DNA of 64,000 bases from assembly GCF_011801145.1 (NCBI RefSeq), contig NZ_CP046172.1, positions 1,364,001-1,428,000 on the forward strand, read 5' to 3'. Position numbers and translations under genes: made by a program. The DNA comes from Nocardia arthritidis (GTDB lineage Bacteria; Actinomycetota; Actinomycetes; Mycobacteriales; Mycobacteriaceae). Below are positions 18,950-29,980 of the stretch, one piece after another (within the stretch, counting starts at the first letter, position 1; every line of letters starts with the position of its first letter). Under the pieces are notes generated by a model, which was not told the DNA's origin, made no database searches, and saw only the letters and a program-made list of their open reading frames with translations.

Positions 18950-19528
18950 ATGACGCACACGGGCGAAGAGTTGGACCTCGCCGTCGCTGCCGCTGCGCAG
19001 GGCGACAGATCCGCTTTAGCTCAGGTACTCGAGATGATCCGCCCGCTGGTGGTGCGTTATTGCCGCGCGCGGATCGGCGCCGCGGAGCGTGGGCAGCTCT
19101 CCGCGGATGACGTTGCGCAGGAGGTTTGTCTGGCCGTGATGACAGCCTTGCCCCGGTATCAAGACCAGGGCAGGCCCTTCATGGCTTTCGTGTACGGAAT
19201 CGCTTCGCACAAGGTCGCCGACGCACATCGCAACGCCAGCCGTAACAAGGCGGAGGCGATGGCCGAAGTACCAGATGTCATATCCACCGACCAAGGGCCG
19301 GAGCAGCGAGCTCTCGAATCCGAAACCAGCAGGCAGATGAACAAACTGCTGGCGACGCTTCCGGAAAAGCATCGAGAGATCCTGATCCTGCGTTTGGTTA
19401 TGGGTTTGTCAGCGGAAGAAACCGCGGTCGCCGTGGGCAGTACGGCGGGCGCTATACGAGTGGCTCAGCACAGGGCGCTCGCGAAACTCAAGTCTCAAGT
19501 GGCGAGGGCAGGTGAAATGTATGGCTAG
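18950..19528 (+). CDS. sigD: ECF sigma factor SigD
   Basis: A 192-residue sigma factor. Region 2 spans IRPLVVRYCRARIG and SADDVAQEVCLAVMTALPRY to YGIASHKVADAHR (about 25-90). Region 4 spans LPEKHREILILRLVMGLSAE to GAIRVAQHRALAKLK (about 135-182). These blocks match M. tuberculosis SigD closely, and the genomic position between Rv3415c-like and rsdA-like genes is the same. The ATG at 18950 is preferred; AGGA is about 12 bases upstream. Its 3' end overlaps the anti-sigma start by 8 bases. Confidence 0.92.
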   Translation: MTHTGEELDLAVAAAAQGDRSALAQVLEMIRPLVVRYCRARIGAAERGQLSADDVAQEVCLAVMTALPRYQDQGRPFMAFVYGIASHKVADAHRNASRNKAEAMAEVPDVISTDQGPEQRALESETSRQMNKLLATLPEKHREILILRLVMGLSAEETAVAVGSTAGAIRVAQHRALAKLKSQVARAGEMYG

Positions 19529-20615
19529 GGATGGCGAGCGCGGTCGGGGCGACTGGAAGGCGCGGCGTGGATCGCGAAACAGCGGTCCCTACGCCGAGGC
19601 GTCCGGGGATACCGGTCCGGTCGACATCGCCGCGGTGCGTCGCGACGATGCGCTGATCGATGCCATCGCCAGCGATGGGCCGGTGCCGACCGACAGCGCG
19701 GAGGAGTATCAGCTCGCTACGCTGCTGGCCAGCTGGCGTGCCGAACTTCTCTCCGAGCCGCTGCCGAGCGACCCGGATCTCGATGAGATCGTCGCGGCGG
19801 TGAATCAGGAGATCGGTGCGCGCAAGGTACGTGTGGGCGCGCAGGCCAAGGGGCGACTACGGCTACTGCGCCCGATCCTCGGGGCTGCGGCGGCTCTCGC
19901 CCTGGTCATCGGCGGTTTGATGGCGTTCTCGTACAACTCGAGTCCCGGCGATCCGCTGTGGGGAGTCAAGCAGGTCGTGTTCAGCGAGCAGGCGCAGAGC
20001 ACCGTTGTGCAGCGCGCCAACGATGACATGACCGCGGCGGCCGCCCTGCTGAACAGCCCGAATCCGAGTCAGCAGGACGTGCAGCAGGCGAAGGCGAAGC
20101 TGGAGCAGGCGCGGTCGAACGCGACCGCGGTCAACGACACCGGCAAGCAGGATCAGTTGGCGGAGCAGTTCAACCGACTGCTGGAACGGCTGAAGTCGGT
20201 GGCCAAGGACACGAATATCCGGATCCCGGAGATCACCACCGCACCGCACCCGAGCGATAAGCCGATCAACTCCGGATCGACGACGCTGCCGGTCACGCCG
20301 AATCCCGCGGTGGATGGCACCACTTCGAATCCGGTCAAGCCGACGACGTCCAGCGGTAGCGAGCCGACCGGGACGGGAACGGGTTCGGGTACGTCGACCG
20401 GGTCGGAACCGAGCACCATCGGCAATCCGACCACCGCCCCGGTCACCGTGCCGCCGACCAGTGCGGTCGAGCCGACCTCGGTGCCCAGCCGTCCCACCGT
20501 CGTGCCGACCACCGTGGCCTCGCCCACGGTGGTCGAGCCGACCGCGGATGGAAACCCGATCACCCGCCCGCATGTGAATCCGGGCACACCGGGTAAGGCG
20601 CCGGGGACTCGGTAG
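19521..20615 (+). CDS. rsdA: Anti-sigma-D factor RsdA
   Basis: A 364-residue membrane-spanning anti-sigma factor. The N-terminal SigD-binding segment is about residues 40-90 (DDALIDAIASDGPVPT, then EYQLATLLASWRAELL). A single transmembrane helix follows at about 118-138 (ILGAAAALALVIGGLMAFSY), then a periplasmic part with a coiled-coil-like stretch (about 160-235) and a long Thr/Pro/Ser-rich tail. It should hold SigD at the membrane until proteolysis releases it. The ATG at 19521 has AGGTG upstream and overlaps the sigD stop, indicating coupling. Confidence 0.88.
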   Translation: MARDGERGRGDWKARRGSRNSGPYAEASGDTGPVDIAAVRRDDALIDAIASDGPVPTDSAEEYQLATLLASWRAELLSEPLPSDPDLDEIVAAVNQEIGARKVRVGAQAKGRLRLLRPILGAAAALALVIGGLMAFSYNSSPGDPLWGVKQVVFSEQAQSTVVQRANDDMTAAAALLNSPNPSQQDVQQAKAKLEQARSNATAVNDTGKQDQLAEQFNRLLERLKSVAKDTNIRIPEITTAPHPSDKPINSGSTTLPVTPNPAVDGTTSNPVKPTTSSGSEPTGTGTGSGTSTGSEPSTIGNPTTAPVTVPPTSAVEPTSVPSRPTVVPTTVASPTVVEPTADGNPITRPHVNPGTPGKAPGTR

Positions 20616-20664
20616 TTACGAGCGCCAGCAAACAACTGGAAAACGCCATTGTGCAAGACATCAA

Positions 20665-20692
20665 CCGATCGCCGGATGGCGGTCGGCTTTTT
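20665..20692 (+). terminator. sigD-rsdA intrinsic terminator
   Basis: A 9-bp stem (20665-20673 with 20678-20686, one G-U pair), a GGAT loop and a following CTTTTTG tract. It lies 50 bases after rsdA and faces the convergent gene at 20735. Confidence 0.85.
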
Positions 20693-20734
20693 GTCTTGTC
20701 ACGGTGGGTCGTGCTGCGCGTGCCGTGACGAACG

Positions 20735-22922
<2,188 letters not shown>

Positions 22923-23263
22923 CGCGAACCGGGTCCGGCGGCCGGATGCGCCGGGCCCGGAAGCTTCGCCTACCCTGCTTGACGCAGGTGTACTGGACTG
23001 GACGGTCCGAGCATGATGGACCTGTCCGTGGGTATAAACCAGGCGGGCATCGGTGCGGGCCGACTGTTCCTATACGGTCAGCGGTCGGTCGTGACATTCG
23101 TTCGAGTGGTAACCACCCCGGGAGCGAGGCTTGCGAGCGACGTTCTCGGCCCGTTTCGACCGCTGCCGAGCGAGACTCCCAGGGCGGAGAACACCCTGCG
23201 CCGAGAACACCCAGCGCCGCGGGCGCCGGAAATCAACAGAGCAATCAGACACAGGAGACAAGC
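22923..23263 (+). other. guaB2-guaB3 spacer with 16-bp tandem repeat
   Basis: The 341-base spacer contains a tandem pair GAGAACACCCTGCGCC/GAGAACACCCAGCGCC at 23187-23202 and 23203-23218, plus possible promoter boxes TTGACG (22979) and TATACG (23071). No small gene is evident, so guaB3 may have its own promoter. Confidence 0.5.
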
Positions 23264-24424
23264 GTGCGCGACATGGTCGAGATCGGCATGGGCCGGACCG
23301 CCCGGCGTACCTATGAACTGGACGATGTGAACATCGTTCCGTCGCGCCGGACCCGTTCGTCGAAGCAGGTGTCGCTGTCCTGGCAGTTGGACGCCTACCG
23401 CTTCGAGATCCCGTTCCTGACGCACCCGACCGATGCGCTCGTCTCGCCCGAATTCGCCGTTCAGCTCGGCAAACTCGGCGGTCTCGGGGTAATCAACGGC
23501 GAGGGTCTGTGGGCGCGGCACGCCGATGTGGCCGCCAAGATCGATCAGCTGCTCGAGCTGGTCAACAAGGGCGGATACGAGCGCGCCATCGGGCTGCTGC
23601 AGGAGCTGCACGCCGCGCCGATGCAGCCGGATCTGCTCGCGGCCGCGGTCGCGCACGTGCGGGCCGCGGGCGTGACGGTCGCCGTGCGGGTCAGCCCGCA
23701 GAACGCCCGCACGCTCACCCCGGCGCTGGTGCAGGCCGGGATCGATCTGCTCGTCGTGCACGGCACCATCATCTCCGCCGAACATGTCGGCGACGGTGAG
23801 CCGCTGAACCTCAAGACCTTCATCGCCGAACTCGATGTGCCGGTGGTCGCGGGCGGTGTCAGCGATCACCGCACCGCGCTGCACCTGATGCGGACCGGTG
23901 CGGCGGGCGTCATCGTCGGCTACGGTTCCACGCCCGGCGCGACGACGACGGGCGAGGTGCTCGGCATCGGCGTGCCGATGGCCACCGCGATCGCCGACGC
24001 CGCGGCCGCCAGGCGCGACTACCTGGACGAGACCGGCGGGCGCTACGTGCACGTCATCGCGGACGGGCAGATCGCGAACTCGGGCCAGCTGGCCAAGGCC
24101 ATCGCCTGCGGCGCGGACGCCGCGATGCTCGGCTATCCGCTCGCGGTGGCCGCCGAGGCGCCGGGCCGCGGCTGGTACTGGCCGTCGGCGGCCGCGCATC
24201 CGTCGGTGCCACGCGGCGCGCTGCTACCGGTAGACGAGGGTTGGCTCGATGACGAGGACTCCGGCGAACTGGTCCAGCCGAGCCTGGAGCGGGTGCTCTA
24301 CGGTCCGTCCGACGACCCGTTCGGTTCGCTGAATCTGGTTGGCGGACTGCGTCGTTCGATGGCGAAGGCCGGATATTCGGATCTGAAGGAGTTCCAGAAG
24401 GTCGGGCTCAGCGTCCGCGCCTGA
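23264..24424 (+). CDS. guaB3: GuaB3 family IMP dehydrogenase-related protein
   Basis: A 386-residue IMPDH-fold protein without CBS domains. The catalytic loop reads GYGSTPGATTTGEVLG near residue 222, so the active cysteine of GuaB2 is absent. This is normal for the GuaB3 family in Actinobacteria, whose activity has remained unclear. The N-terminal block ELDDVNIVPSRRTRSSKQVS is characteristic. GTG 23264 has GGAG 6 bases upstream; ATG 23273 is the alternative. The stop abuts the stop of the convergent hydrolase-like gene. Confidence 0.93.
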   Translation: MRDMVEIGMGRTARRTYELDDVNIVPSRRTRSSKQVSLSWQLDAYRFEIPFLTHPTDALVSPEFAVQLGKLGGLGVINGEGLWARHADVAAKIDQLLELVNKGGYERAIGLLQELHAAPMQPDLLAAAVAHVRAAGVTVAVRVSPQNARTLTPALVQAGIDLLVVHGTIISAEHVGDGEPLNLKTFIAELDVPVVAGGVSDHRTALHLMRTGAAGVIVGYGSTPGATTTGEVLGIGVPMATAIADAAAARRDYLDETGGRYVHVIADGQIANSGQLAKAIACGADAAMLGYPLAVAAEAPGRGWYWPSAAAHPSVPRGALLPVDEGWLDDEDSGELVQPSLERVLYGPSDDPFGSLNLVGGLRRSMAKAGYSDLKEFQKVGLSVRA

Positions 24425-25225
24425 TCACGGCGCGTGCTGCGGTTCGGTGGTCGCGCGCAGGAATTGCTGGATGGCGTGGTTCACCGGCTCCGGATGGGTC
24501 ATGGTGACCGCGAGCCGGGCGCCCGCGATCTCCAGATAGGTGGAATCGGCGATGCCGCGCGCGAGCTGTTTGGCGCGTTCGCGGGCGATACCGCTGTCGG
24601 TGGCGTGAATCACCAAAGCGGGACAGGCGATTTCGGATAGCCGCTCCAGCACCGAATCGCGGCCGAGCAGACAGCCCGCCGCCACCTCGATGCCGCGGCG
24701 GTCGCGCACCAGCCAGCGTTTGGTCCAGATCTCGCGGTACCAGTCGTCGTCGCCGATCAACCAGGAGGCGAGCCGGTGCACGGCGGCCTCGCGCGATTCG
24801 TCGTCGTACCACTCGTCCAGGAATTTCTGAGTGGCCGACGACTGCTCCGGCGTCGGTCCGTTCGCCTCGGTGCTGATCAGGATGAGCGCCGAAACCCGTT
24901 CCGGCGCGATGAGCGCGGTGCGCAGCGCGGTGAACCCGCCCTGTGCGGTGCCGCCGACCACCGCGCGTTCGACGCCGAGGTGGTCCAGGACGGTCAGCGC
25001 GTCGCGGGCGGCGGTCCAGTAGGTGAAGGGCAGGCCCTCGTCCCTGGTGCGGCCGTGTCCGCGCGCGTCCCAGGAGACGATGCGGAATTCCGGTGACAGC
25101 GCGGCCATCTGGGACGCGAACATCGTTCGGTCCATGAAGAATTCGTGTGCCAGCAACACGACCGGACCGGTGCCACCGCTGTCCTCGTAATGGATGTCGG
25201 CATCGATCGCACGGGCGAATGGCAC
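24425..25225 (-). CDS. Alpha/beta-hydrolase fold protein lacking catalytic Ser and His
   Basis: A 266-residue alpha/beta-hydrolase-fold protein with the usual features: VLLAHEFFMDRTMF oxyanion region, WDARGHGRT and ATDSGIARER. The nucleophile elbow reads GGTAQGGF, with alanine where family members have serine. The region normally holding the catalytic histidine (GAxHAV) reads GARLAV. Two of three triad residues are therefore missing, so it is probably not a hydrolase; a binding or regulatory role is possible. TATCCT ends 7 bases before GTG 25225, suggesting leaderless translation; TTG 25231 is an alternative. Confidence 0.8.
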   Translation of the reverse strand: MPFARAIDADIHYEDSGGTGPVVLLAHEFFMDRTMFASQMAALSPEFRIVSWDARGHGRTRDEGLPFTYWTAARDALTVLDHLGVERAVVGGTAQGGFTALRTALIAPERVSALILISTEANGPTPEQSSATQKFLDEWYDDESREAAVHRLASWLIGDDDWYREIWTKRWLVRDRRGIEVAAGCLLGRDSVLERLSEIACPALVIHATDSGIARERAKQLARGIADSTYLEIAGARLAVTMTHPEPVNHAIQQFLRATTEPQHAP

Positions 25226-25280
25226 GAGCAAGAGGATAACCAGCGGTGAGGGGTGTGCGGACCGAGTTCACCCCCATCAC

Positions 25281-25293
25281 TAGACTGTGCCGG
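25281..25293 (+). promoter_or_regulatory. guaA: Leaderless-type -10 box of guaA
   Basis: TAGACT at 25281-25286 is followed after six bases by GTG 25293. This is the classic actinobacterial layout in which transcription starts at the start codon. It decides the start in favour of GTG 25293 over GTG 25287. Confidence 0.6.
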
Positions 25294-26864
25294 TGGCAGA
25301 ATCCCAGAGACCCGTCCTCGTCGTCGACTTCGGTGCGCAATATGCCCAACTGATTGCCCGGCGGGTCCGTGAGTCGAGTGTCTACTCCGAGGTGATTCCG
25401 CATACCACCACCGTCGAGGAGATCGCGCGGCGCCAGCCGCTCGCGGTCATCCTGTCGGGCGGTCCGTCGAGCGTGTATGCCGATGGCGCACCGCAATTGG
25501 ATCCGCGGCTGTTCGATATCGACGTGCCGGTCTTCGGCATCTGCTACGGCTTCCAGGCGATGGCGCAGGCGCTCGGCGGCACGGTCACGCACACCGGTAC
25601 CCGCGAATACGGCCGCACCGAATTGAGTGTGGACGGCGGCGTGTTGCACGGCGGCCTGCCGACGTTGCAGCCGGTCTGGATGAGCCACGGCGACGCGGTC
25701 ACCGACGCGCCGTCGGGTTTCGAGGTCACCGGTACCAGTGCGGGTGCGCCCGTCGCGGCCTTCGAGGATCGGGCGCGCAAGCTGGCGGGTGTGCAGTACC
25801 ACCCGGAGGTGCTGCATTCGCCGCACGGTCAGCAGGTGCTGAGCAGGTTCCTGCACGAGATGGCGGGTATTCCGGCCACCTGGACCCCGGCCAATATCGC
25901 CGAATCGCTGGTCGCGCGGGTGCGCGAGCAGATCGGCACGGGTCACGCGATCTGTGGGCTGTCCGGCGGTGTCGATTCGGCGGTCGCCGCCGCGCTGGTG
26001 CAGCGGGCCATCGGTGATCGGCTCACCTGTGTGTTCGTCGATCACGGCCTGTTGCGGGCGGGGGAGCGCGAGCAGGTGCAGCAGGATTTCGTCGCCGCGA
26101 CCGGCGCCAAACTGGTGACCGTCGATGCGGTGGACAAGTTCCTCGGTGAGCTGAAGGGCGTCACCGATCCGGAGGAGAAGCGCAAGATCATCGGGCGTGA
26201 GTTCATCCGCTCGTTCGAGGACGCGGTGAGCGGGATCGTCACCGAACAGGGCTCTGATGGCGCGGTTCCGAAGGTCGAATTCCTGGTGCAGGGCACGCTT
26301 TACCCGGATGTCGTCGAATCCGGCGGCGGCAGCGGCACCGCGAACATCAAGAGTCATCACAATGTCGGCGGGCTGCCGGACGATCTGGAATTCGAACTGG
26401 TCGAGCCGCTGCGGCTGCTGTTCAAGGACGAGGTCCGCGCGGTCGGCCGCGAGCTCGGGCTGCCGGAGGAAATCGTTGCGCGCCAACCGTTCCCGGGTCC
26501 GGGGTTGGCCATCCGCATCGTCGGTGAGGTGACCGCGGACCGGTTGCGCACGCTGCGGCAGGCCGATGCCATCGCGCGCGAGGAGCTCACCGCCGCCGGA
26601 CTGGACCGCCAGATCTGGCAGTGCCCGGTGGTGCTGCTCGCCGATGTGCGCAGCGTCGGCGTGCAGGGCGACGGCCGCACCTACGGACATCCGGTGGTGC
26701 TGCGCCCGGTGTCCAGCGAGGACGCGATGACCGCCGACTGGACCCGCCTCCCCTATGACGTCCTGGAACGCATCTCCACCCGCATCACCAACGAGGTGGC
26801 GGAGGTCAACCGCGTCGTACTCGACGTGACGAGCAAGCCCCCGGGCACCATCGAGTGGGAGTGA
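25293..26864 (+). CDS. guaA: GMP synthase (glutamine-hydrolysing)
   Basis: A 523-residue enzyme that aminates XMP to GMP. The N-terminal class I glutamine amidotransferase (about 1-195) has the catalytic cysteine in [10 protein letters not shown] near 84 and His/Glu in [11 protein letters not shown]. The ATP pyrophosphatase part has the P-loop [14 protein letters not shown] near 226. The dimerisation domain ends with PPGTIEWE. The start follows a leaderless-type promoter. guaB2 and guaB3 lie just upstream, so the window holds the full IMP-to-GMP route. A hairpin terminator follows. Confidence 0.96.
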   Translation: MAESQRPVLVVDFGAQYAQLIARRVRESSVYSEVIPHTTTVEEIARRQPLAVILSGGPSSVYADGAPQLDPRLFDIDVPVFGICYGFQAMAQALGGTVTHTGTREYGRTELSVDGGVLHGGLPTLQPVWMSHGDAVTDAPSGFEVTGTSAGAPVAAFEDRARKLAGVQYHPEVLHSPHGQQVLSRFLHEMAGIPATWTPANIAESLVARVREQIGTGHAICGLSGGVDSAVAAALVQRAIGDRLTCVFVDHGLLRAGEREQVQQDFVAATGAKLVTVDAVDKFLGELKGVTDPEEKRKIIGREFIRSFEDAVSGIVTEQGSDGAVPKVEFLVQGTLYPDVVESGGGSGTANIKSHHNVGGLPDDLEFELVEPLRLLFKDEVRAVGRELGLPEEIVARQPFPGPGLAIRIVGEVTADRLRTLRQADAIAREELTAAGLDRQIWQCPVVLLADVRSVGVQGDGRTYGHPVVLRPVSSEDAMTADWTRLPYDVLERISTRITNEVAEVNRVVLDVTSKPPGTIEWE

Positions 26865-26878
26865 TTGCGCCGCAACGA

Positions 26879-26907
26879 AAATGGCCCATCCGGTGGATGG
26901 GCCATTT
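26879..26907. terminator. Bidirectional terminator after guaA
   Basis: A perfect 13-bp stem (26879-26891 with 26895-26907) with a GGT loop, bounded by A and T runs on the two sides. It can serve guaA and the convergent small membrane gene. Confidence 0.85.
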
Positions 26908-26922
26908 GCGAATTGCGGCGTG

Positions 26923-27132
26923 TCAGCGGCGTTTTCGGGGGGACAGGACCAGGAGGCCGCCGACGATGATGGCGGCGAAGACGAGGACCCAGCCGAAGGG
27001 GATGGCGCCGCCGAAGAGCAGCGAGGACGGGCTGATGAAGGCCCAGAGGCTGACCAGCAGGGCCAGCACGCCGAGGATCAGCAGCATGGCGGATGGGCCT
27101 CGGGTCTGCCTGGTGTCGGGGTTATCGGCCAC
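26923..27132 (-). CDS. Small two-helix membrane protein
   Basis: A 69-residue protein with two predicted membrane helices (about 15-33 and 40-63) and a basic C terminus SPRKRR. I do not recognise the family. Its start overlaps the 3' end of the PspC-domain gene by 11 bases, so they form an operon. It may be an accessory component of that envelope-stress module, by position only. Confidence 0.7.
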   Translation of the reverse strand: MADNPDTRQTRGPSAMLLILGVLALLVSLWAFISPSSLLFGGAIPFGWVLVFAAIIVGGLLVLSPRKRR

Positions 27133-28639
27133 GTTGCACCTCCGCGCTTCCGGTTCGGACGTTGATGTTCAGGTTGAGCACCGGATCGTTCGGTTTGTTC
27201 GGTCCGGTGATGCCCGCCGGGCATTTGCTGTTGTCGCCCATGCGCACATGGCAGGTGGTTCGCACGGTCATGTTGTCCGGCACCAGGATTCGGGCCTCAC
27301 CCATCTTCACCGTGACATCCACCTTGTAGTTCTCGGTCAGATGCAGTGAGCGCAGATCGAGGGTCCCCTCGCCGACGCTGAGGTCGTACTTCGGCTGCAG
27401 GTCGGCCATCGTGGTCGGCGCCCAGAGACGGTCGCCGACCTCGCCACCCTTGAAGTCGATCGGCCCGGCCAGCGACGCGAGGATCACGAATCCGGTGAGC
27501 GGGGCGGCGAGCACCAGCAGCCCGTAGCCGCGGCGCAGGAACGCGCCCGCCACCATGCCGAGCCCGAGCACCGCCAGCGCCACCGCGCCGATCCGGCCGG
27601 GCGTCATCCAGTCCACCCCGGAGGCGGCCACCGCGCCCGCGGCCGCCGCCGCGAGTATGGCGAGGCCGATCACCACGGCCGTCAGCCGGGAACGCGGACG
27701 CTTGGGCTGCGGCGGCGCGACGACGGTGCGCACCGGTGTCGGATCGGGCAGATCCCAGGCCAGCGGCGCGACACCGAGCGGATCCCACGACGGCGGGGTC
27801 CGGCCCTGACCGATGGAAGAGCTTGCGGCCGAAGATATTCCACCGGACCGCGGGCCGGCGTCATTGCCGGCCGCGGCGTCGTTGCCGTGCTGATCCGGAG
27901 TCTTCCCTGGTGCGGTCTCCTCGGAAGTTGTTGTCGCGGCTGCCGATTCGGACTTGGTGAGCAGCACCGTGTCGTTATCCTTCGGCAGCACAGTGGTTTT
28001 CGCCTCGTCATCCGCGACGGGAACATCGGGAACGTAGGCGTCCGGCAGTTTGGTGTACGGGCTGTACACGTCGGTGCGCGGCACGCCGTTGGCGAAGGCG
28101 TCACCCGGATTGCGGTGTCCCATAGGGAAAACAGCGCCCGGGTATCCGGTGGCGTTGAGTCCGCTGTCCGGGTACGGGCCGTCGGCCAGCGCGCTGGTGC
28201 CCGGCGGCGGTTGCGGCGTGCGCATGTGCAGCATCCACCATCCAGCGAGCAGCAGAGCCATGCCGATCACCCCGGATCCGCCGAATCCGACGCCGACCGG
28301 GCCCGCGGCGCTCACCACGATGGCGAGCGCGACGATCAACACCACCGTTTTGGTGGTGGATTGCGAGCTGCGGCCCTTGCCGAGCAGCGCCTCGGCGGCC
28401 GACGACTCACCGGCTTCGGGGAACAGCAGCCAGGCCAGCAGATAGAGCACGACACCGGAGCCGCCGAAGATCGTCGTCACCACCAGGGCGACCCGCACCA
28501 GCACGGGGTCGACTCCGTAGCGTTGACCGAATCCGGCCGCGACGCCGGCGATCGGGCCCTGCCGCGGCAACCGGACGGGCCGCGTGTGCCACATCTGCTG
28601 GAGCTGATCGCCGAAGCTTGTTTTCGTCATGGCTCCCAT
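27122..28639 (-). CDS. PspC-domain / LiaF-like membrane protein
   Basis: A 505-residue membrane protein. An N-terminal PspC domain (about 20-80: PRQGPIAGVAAGFGQRYGVD, then FGGSGVVLYLLAWLLFPE) is followed by several membrane helices (about 98-138). A long polar linker (about 140-320), more helices (about 322-400) and a C-terminal beta-rich LiaF/DUF2154-like domain (VGEGTLDLRSLHLTENYKVD) follow. The start may be ATG 28639 or ATG 28630. It faces the PspC-type histidine kinase at 31269 and is likely part of the same cell-envelope stress response, modulating kinase activity. Confidence 0.82.
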   Translation of the reverse strand: MGAMTKTSFGDQLQQMWHTRPVRLPRQGPIAGVAAGFGQRYGVDPVLVRVALVVTTIFGGSGVVLYLLAWLLFPEAGESSAAEALLGKGRSSQSTTKTVVLIVALAIVVSAAGPVGVGFGGSGVIGMALLLAGWWMLHMRTPQPPPGTSALADGPYPDSGLNATGYPGAVFPMGHRNPGDAFANGVPRTDVYSPYTKLPDAYVPDVPVADDEAKTTVLPKDNDTVLLTKSESAAATTTSEETAPGKTPDQHGNDAAAGNDAGPRSGGISSAASSSIGQGRTPPSWDPLGVAPLAWDLPDPTPVRTVVAPPQPKRPRSRLTAVVIGLAILAAAAAGAVAASGVDWMTPGRIGAVALAVLGLGMVAGAFLRRGYGLLVLAAPLTGFVILASLAGPIDFKGGEVGDRLWAPTTMADLQPKYDLSVGEGTLDLRSLHLTENYKVDVTVKMGEARILVPDNMTVRTTCHVRMGDNSKCPAGITGPNKPNDPVLNLNINVRTGSAEVQRGR

Positions 28640-28731
28640 GGTGCGTTCGCGCCGAGCTCAGGCGCATCGGGGGGAACCCTGAAATGCCGCCTGATTCCTT
28701 GGAATGACCCCGGTAAGAGGGCTATTCGCGA

Positions 28732-29090
28732 CTACAGCACGGCCGGGTCACCGACCACCGCCCCCATTCCGGTGACCGCGGGGGACTCAGCGGTGATGGT
28801 GGTGACGCCTGGATGGTCAGCGGTTCGGCGCAGTCCTCCACCTTGATATGGAAATCCTTGCTGATGATCGATCCGGTGACGCCGTCGGACAGATCCTTCT
28901 CACCGACCGCGACATCGGTGACCTTCCCCGGCTGCAGCGGCAGATCGAGCCCGATGCTGCCGCTGGCCGTCGGTCCCGCGCTCAGATCGATGCTCGGCAG
29001 CAGTGCCGCCGGGCTGAGATCGACGCCGGCGGTGGCGCTCGCACTGAAGGTCCTGCGCACCAGAAACACACCATCGCGAATCGGCTTTCC
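28732..29090 (-). pseudogene. MspA-family porin remnant, frameshifted
   Basis: The minus strand encodes the C-terminal half of an MspA-type porin: SIGLDLPLQPGKVTDVAVG, then KDLSDGVTGSIISKDFHIKV and EDCAEPLTIQA. Near 28803 the frame breaks. Shifting by one base restores the expected ending TITAESPAVTGMGAVVGDP and AVL, with a stop at 28732-28734. No signal peptide or N-terminal porin region precedes it, so the gene is both 5'-truncated and frameshifted. Intact MspA porins form outer-membrane channels in mycolic-acid bacteria. A sequencing error could explain the shift but not the missing 5' part. Confidence 0.7.
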
Positions 29091-29179
29091 GGGTAACGAG
29101 GTGTGACTCGGCTTAGCGCCGGACTGTGGCGAAGCGTCATATCTGTCACCGAGCCGAGTGCGCCGATGGCACATAATCG

Positions 29180-29221
29180 CCAACAGTTCTTCGCGAAGAA
29201 GTCTTCGCGAAGAACTGTTGG
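29180..29221. promoter_or_regulatory. 42-bp perfect palindrome, likely ArsR operator
   Basis: The arms 29180-29199 and 29202-29221 are exact reverse complements with AG at the centre. Inside each arm is a nested palindrome (left TTCTTCGCGAAGAA, right TCTTCGCGAAGA), so it may hold two adjacent operator sites. It ends 9 bases before the ArsR-type gene. Confidence 0.8.
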
Positions 29222-29230
29222 CGGTTTACC

Positions 29231-29893
29231 GTGGCTGATATGAGTGATGCAAGCGTGGGGCCGACTGAGTCGAAATCCGATGCGGCAACGGTTGTCTTGG
29301 ATGCCAAGGGGCTACGCGCGCTGGCTCATCCAGTGCGGGTGCAGGTGGTGGGTTTGCTGCGAAAGTACGGCCCAACCACCGCTACCCGTCTCGCCGAGCG
29401 GCTGGGCGTGAACTCGGGTACGGCCAGCTACCACCTGCGTCAACTCGGCGCGGCCGGGTTCGTCGAGGAGGACACCGAACGTGGCAACGCGCGGGAACGC
29501 TGGTGGCGCGCGGTATATCTGGCGACGAGGTTCGACGACCCGGAACTGGTCGAGCGAGAACCCGAGGCGGTACTGGCCTACATGCAGTCCATCGCCGCGG
29601 TCCACAGCCTTAGTGCCCAGCGAACACTGAACGAATTTCAGACCATGCCGCGCGCGTGGCAAGACGTCTTCGAGATGAGCGACTGGGCCTTGCGACTCAC
29701 TCCCGCGGAGGCCATCAACCTGCAACGCGACTTGCACAACGTCATCGATCGCTATCGGCGTGATGCGCCAGAGGTGACAGCCTCTGCGCCCGACGGAGCC
29801 GAGCGAGTCAGCCTCGTCGTGCACTTGTTGCCCGAACTGGATACCGCTGCCGAGTCGGGTCCTCGGAATGCGTCGACAACGGAGACGTCCTGA
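29231..29893 (+). CDS. ArsR-type winged-helix regulator
   Basis: A 220-residue protein with an N-terminal winged helix (about 25-95): LRALAHPVRVQVVGLLRKYG, then ATRLAERLGVNSGTASYHLR and QLGAAGFVEED with the wing ERGNARERWWRA. A C-terminal helical domain of about 110 residues probably binds a ligand or mediates dimerisation. No metal-binding Cys cluster is evident. GTG 29231 or ATG 29240 may be the start. It precedes an MFS exporter gene and follows a large palindrome, so it probably represses an efflux operon that includes itself. Confidence 0.85.
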   Translation: MADMSDASVGPTESKSDAATVVLDAKGLRALAHPVRVQVVGLLRKYGPTTATRLAERLGVNSGTASYHLRQLGAAGFVEEDTERGNARERWWRAVYLATRFDDPELVEREPEAVLAYMQSIAAVHSLSAQRTLNEFQTMPRAWQDVFEMSDWALRLTPAEAINLQRDLHNVIDRYRRDAPEVTASAPDGAERVSLVVHLLPELDTAAESGPRNASTTETS

Positions 29894-29980
29894 CCGTCGA
29901 GATCGGCCATCGCGAGTAAGGACATGAGGGCAGTAGATCCCTGCTCTCGCAAGAGGTTACGCCTGGAGGGGGATTGTTCT

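Noticed and set aside
23187..23218. Tandem 16-bp pair considered as a CRISPR remnant
   Set aside because: Two abutting copies with no spacers and no cas genes.
24408..26690. 760-codon minus-strand frame opposite guaA
   Set aside because: It is antisense to a well-conserved enzyme and rich in Arg, Gly and His; not a gene.
29924..29980. Upstream ATG start for the MFS gene at 29981
   Set aside because: The extension is polar and unlike the family N terminus; GTG 29981 has a strong ribosome-binding site.
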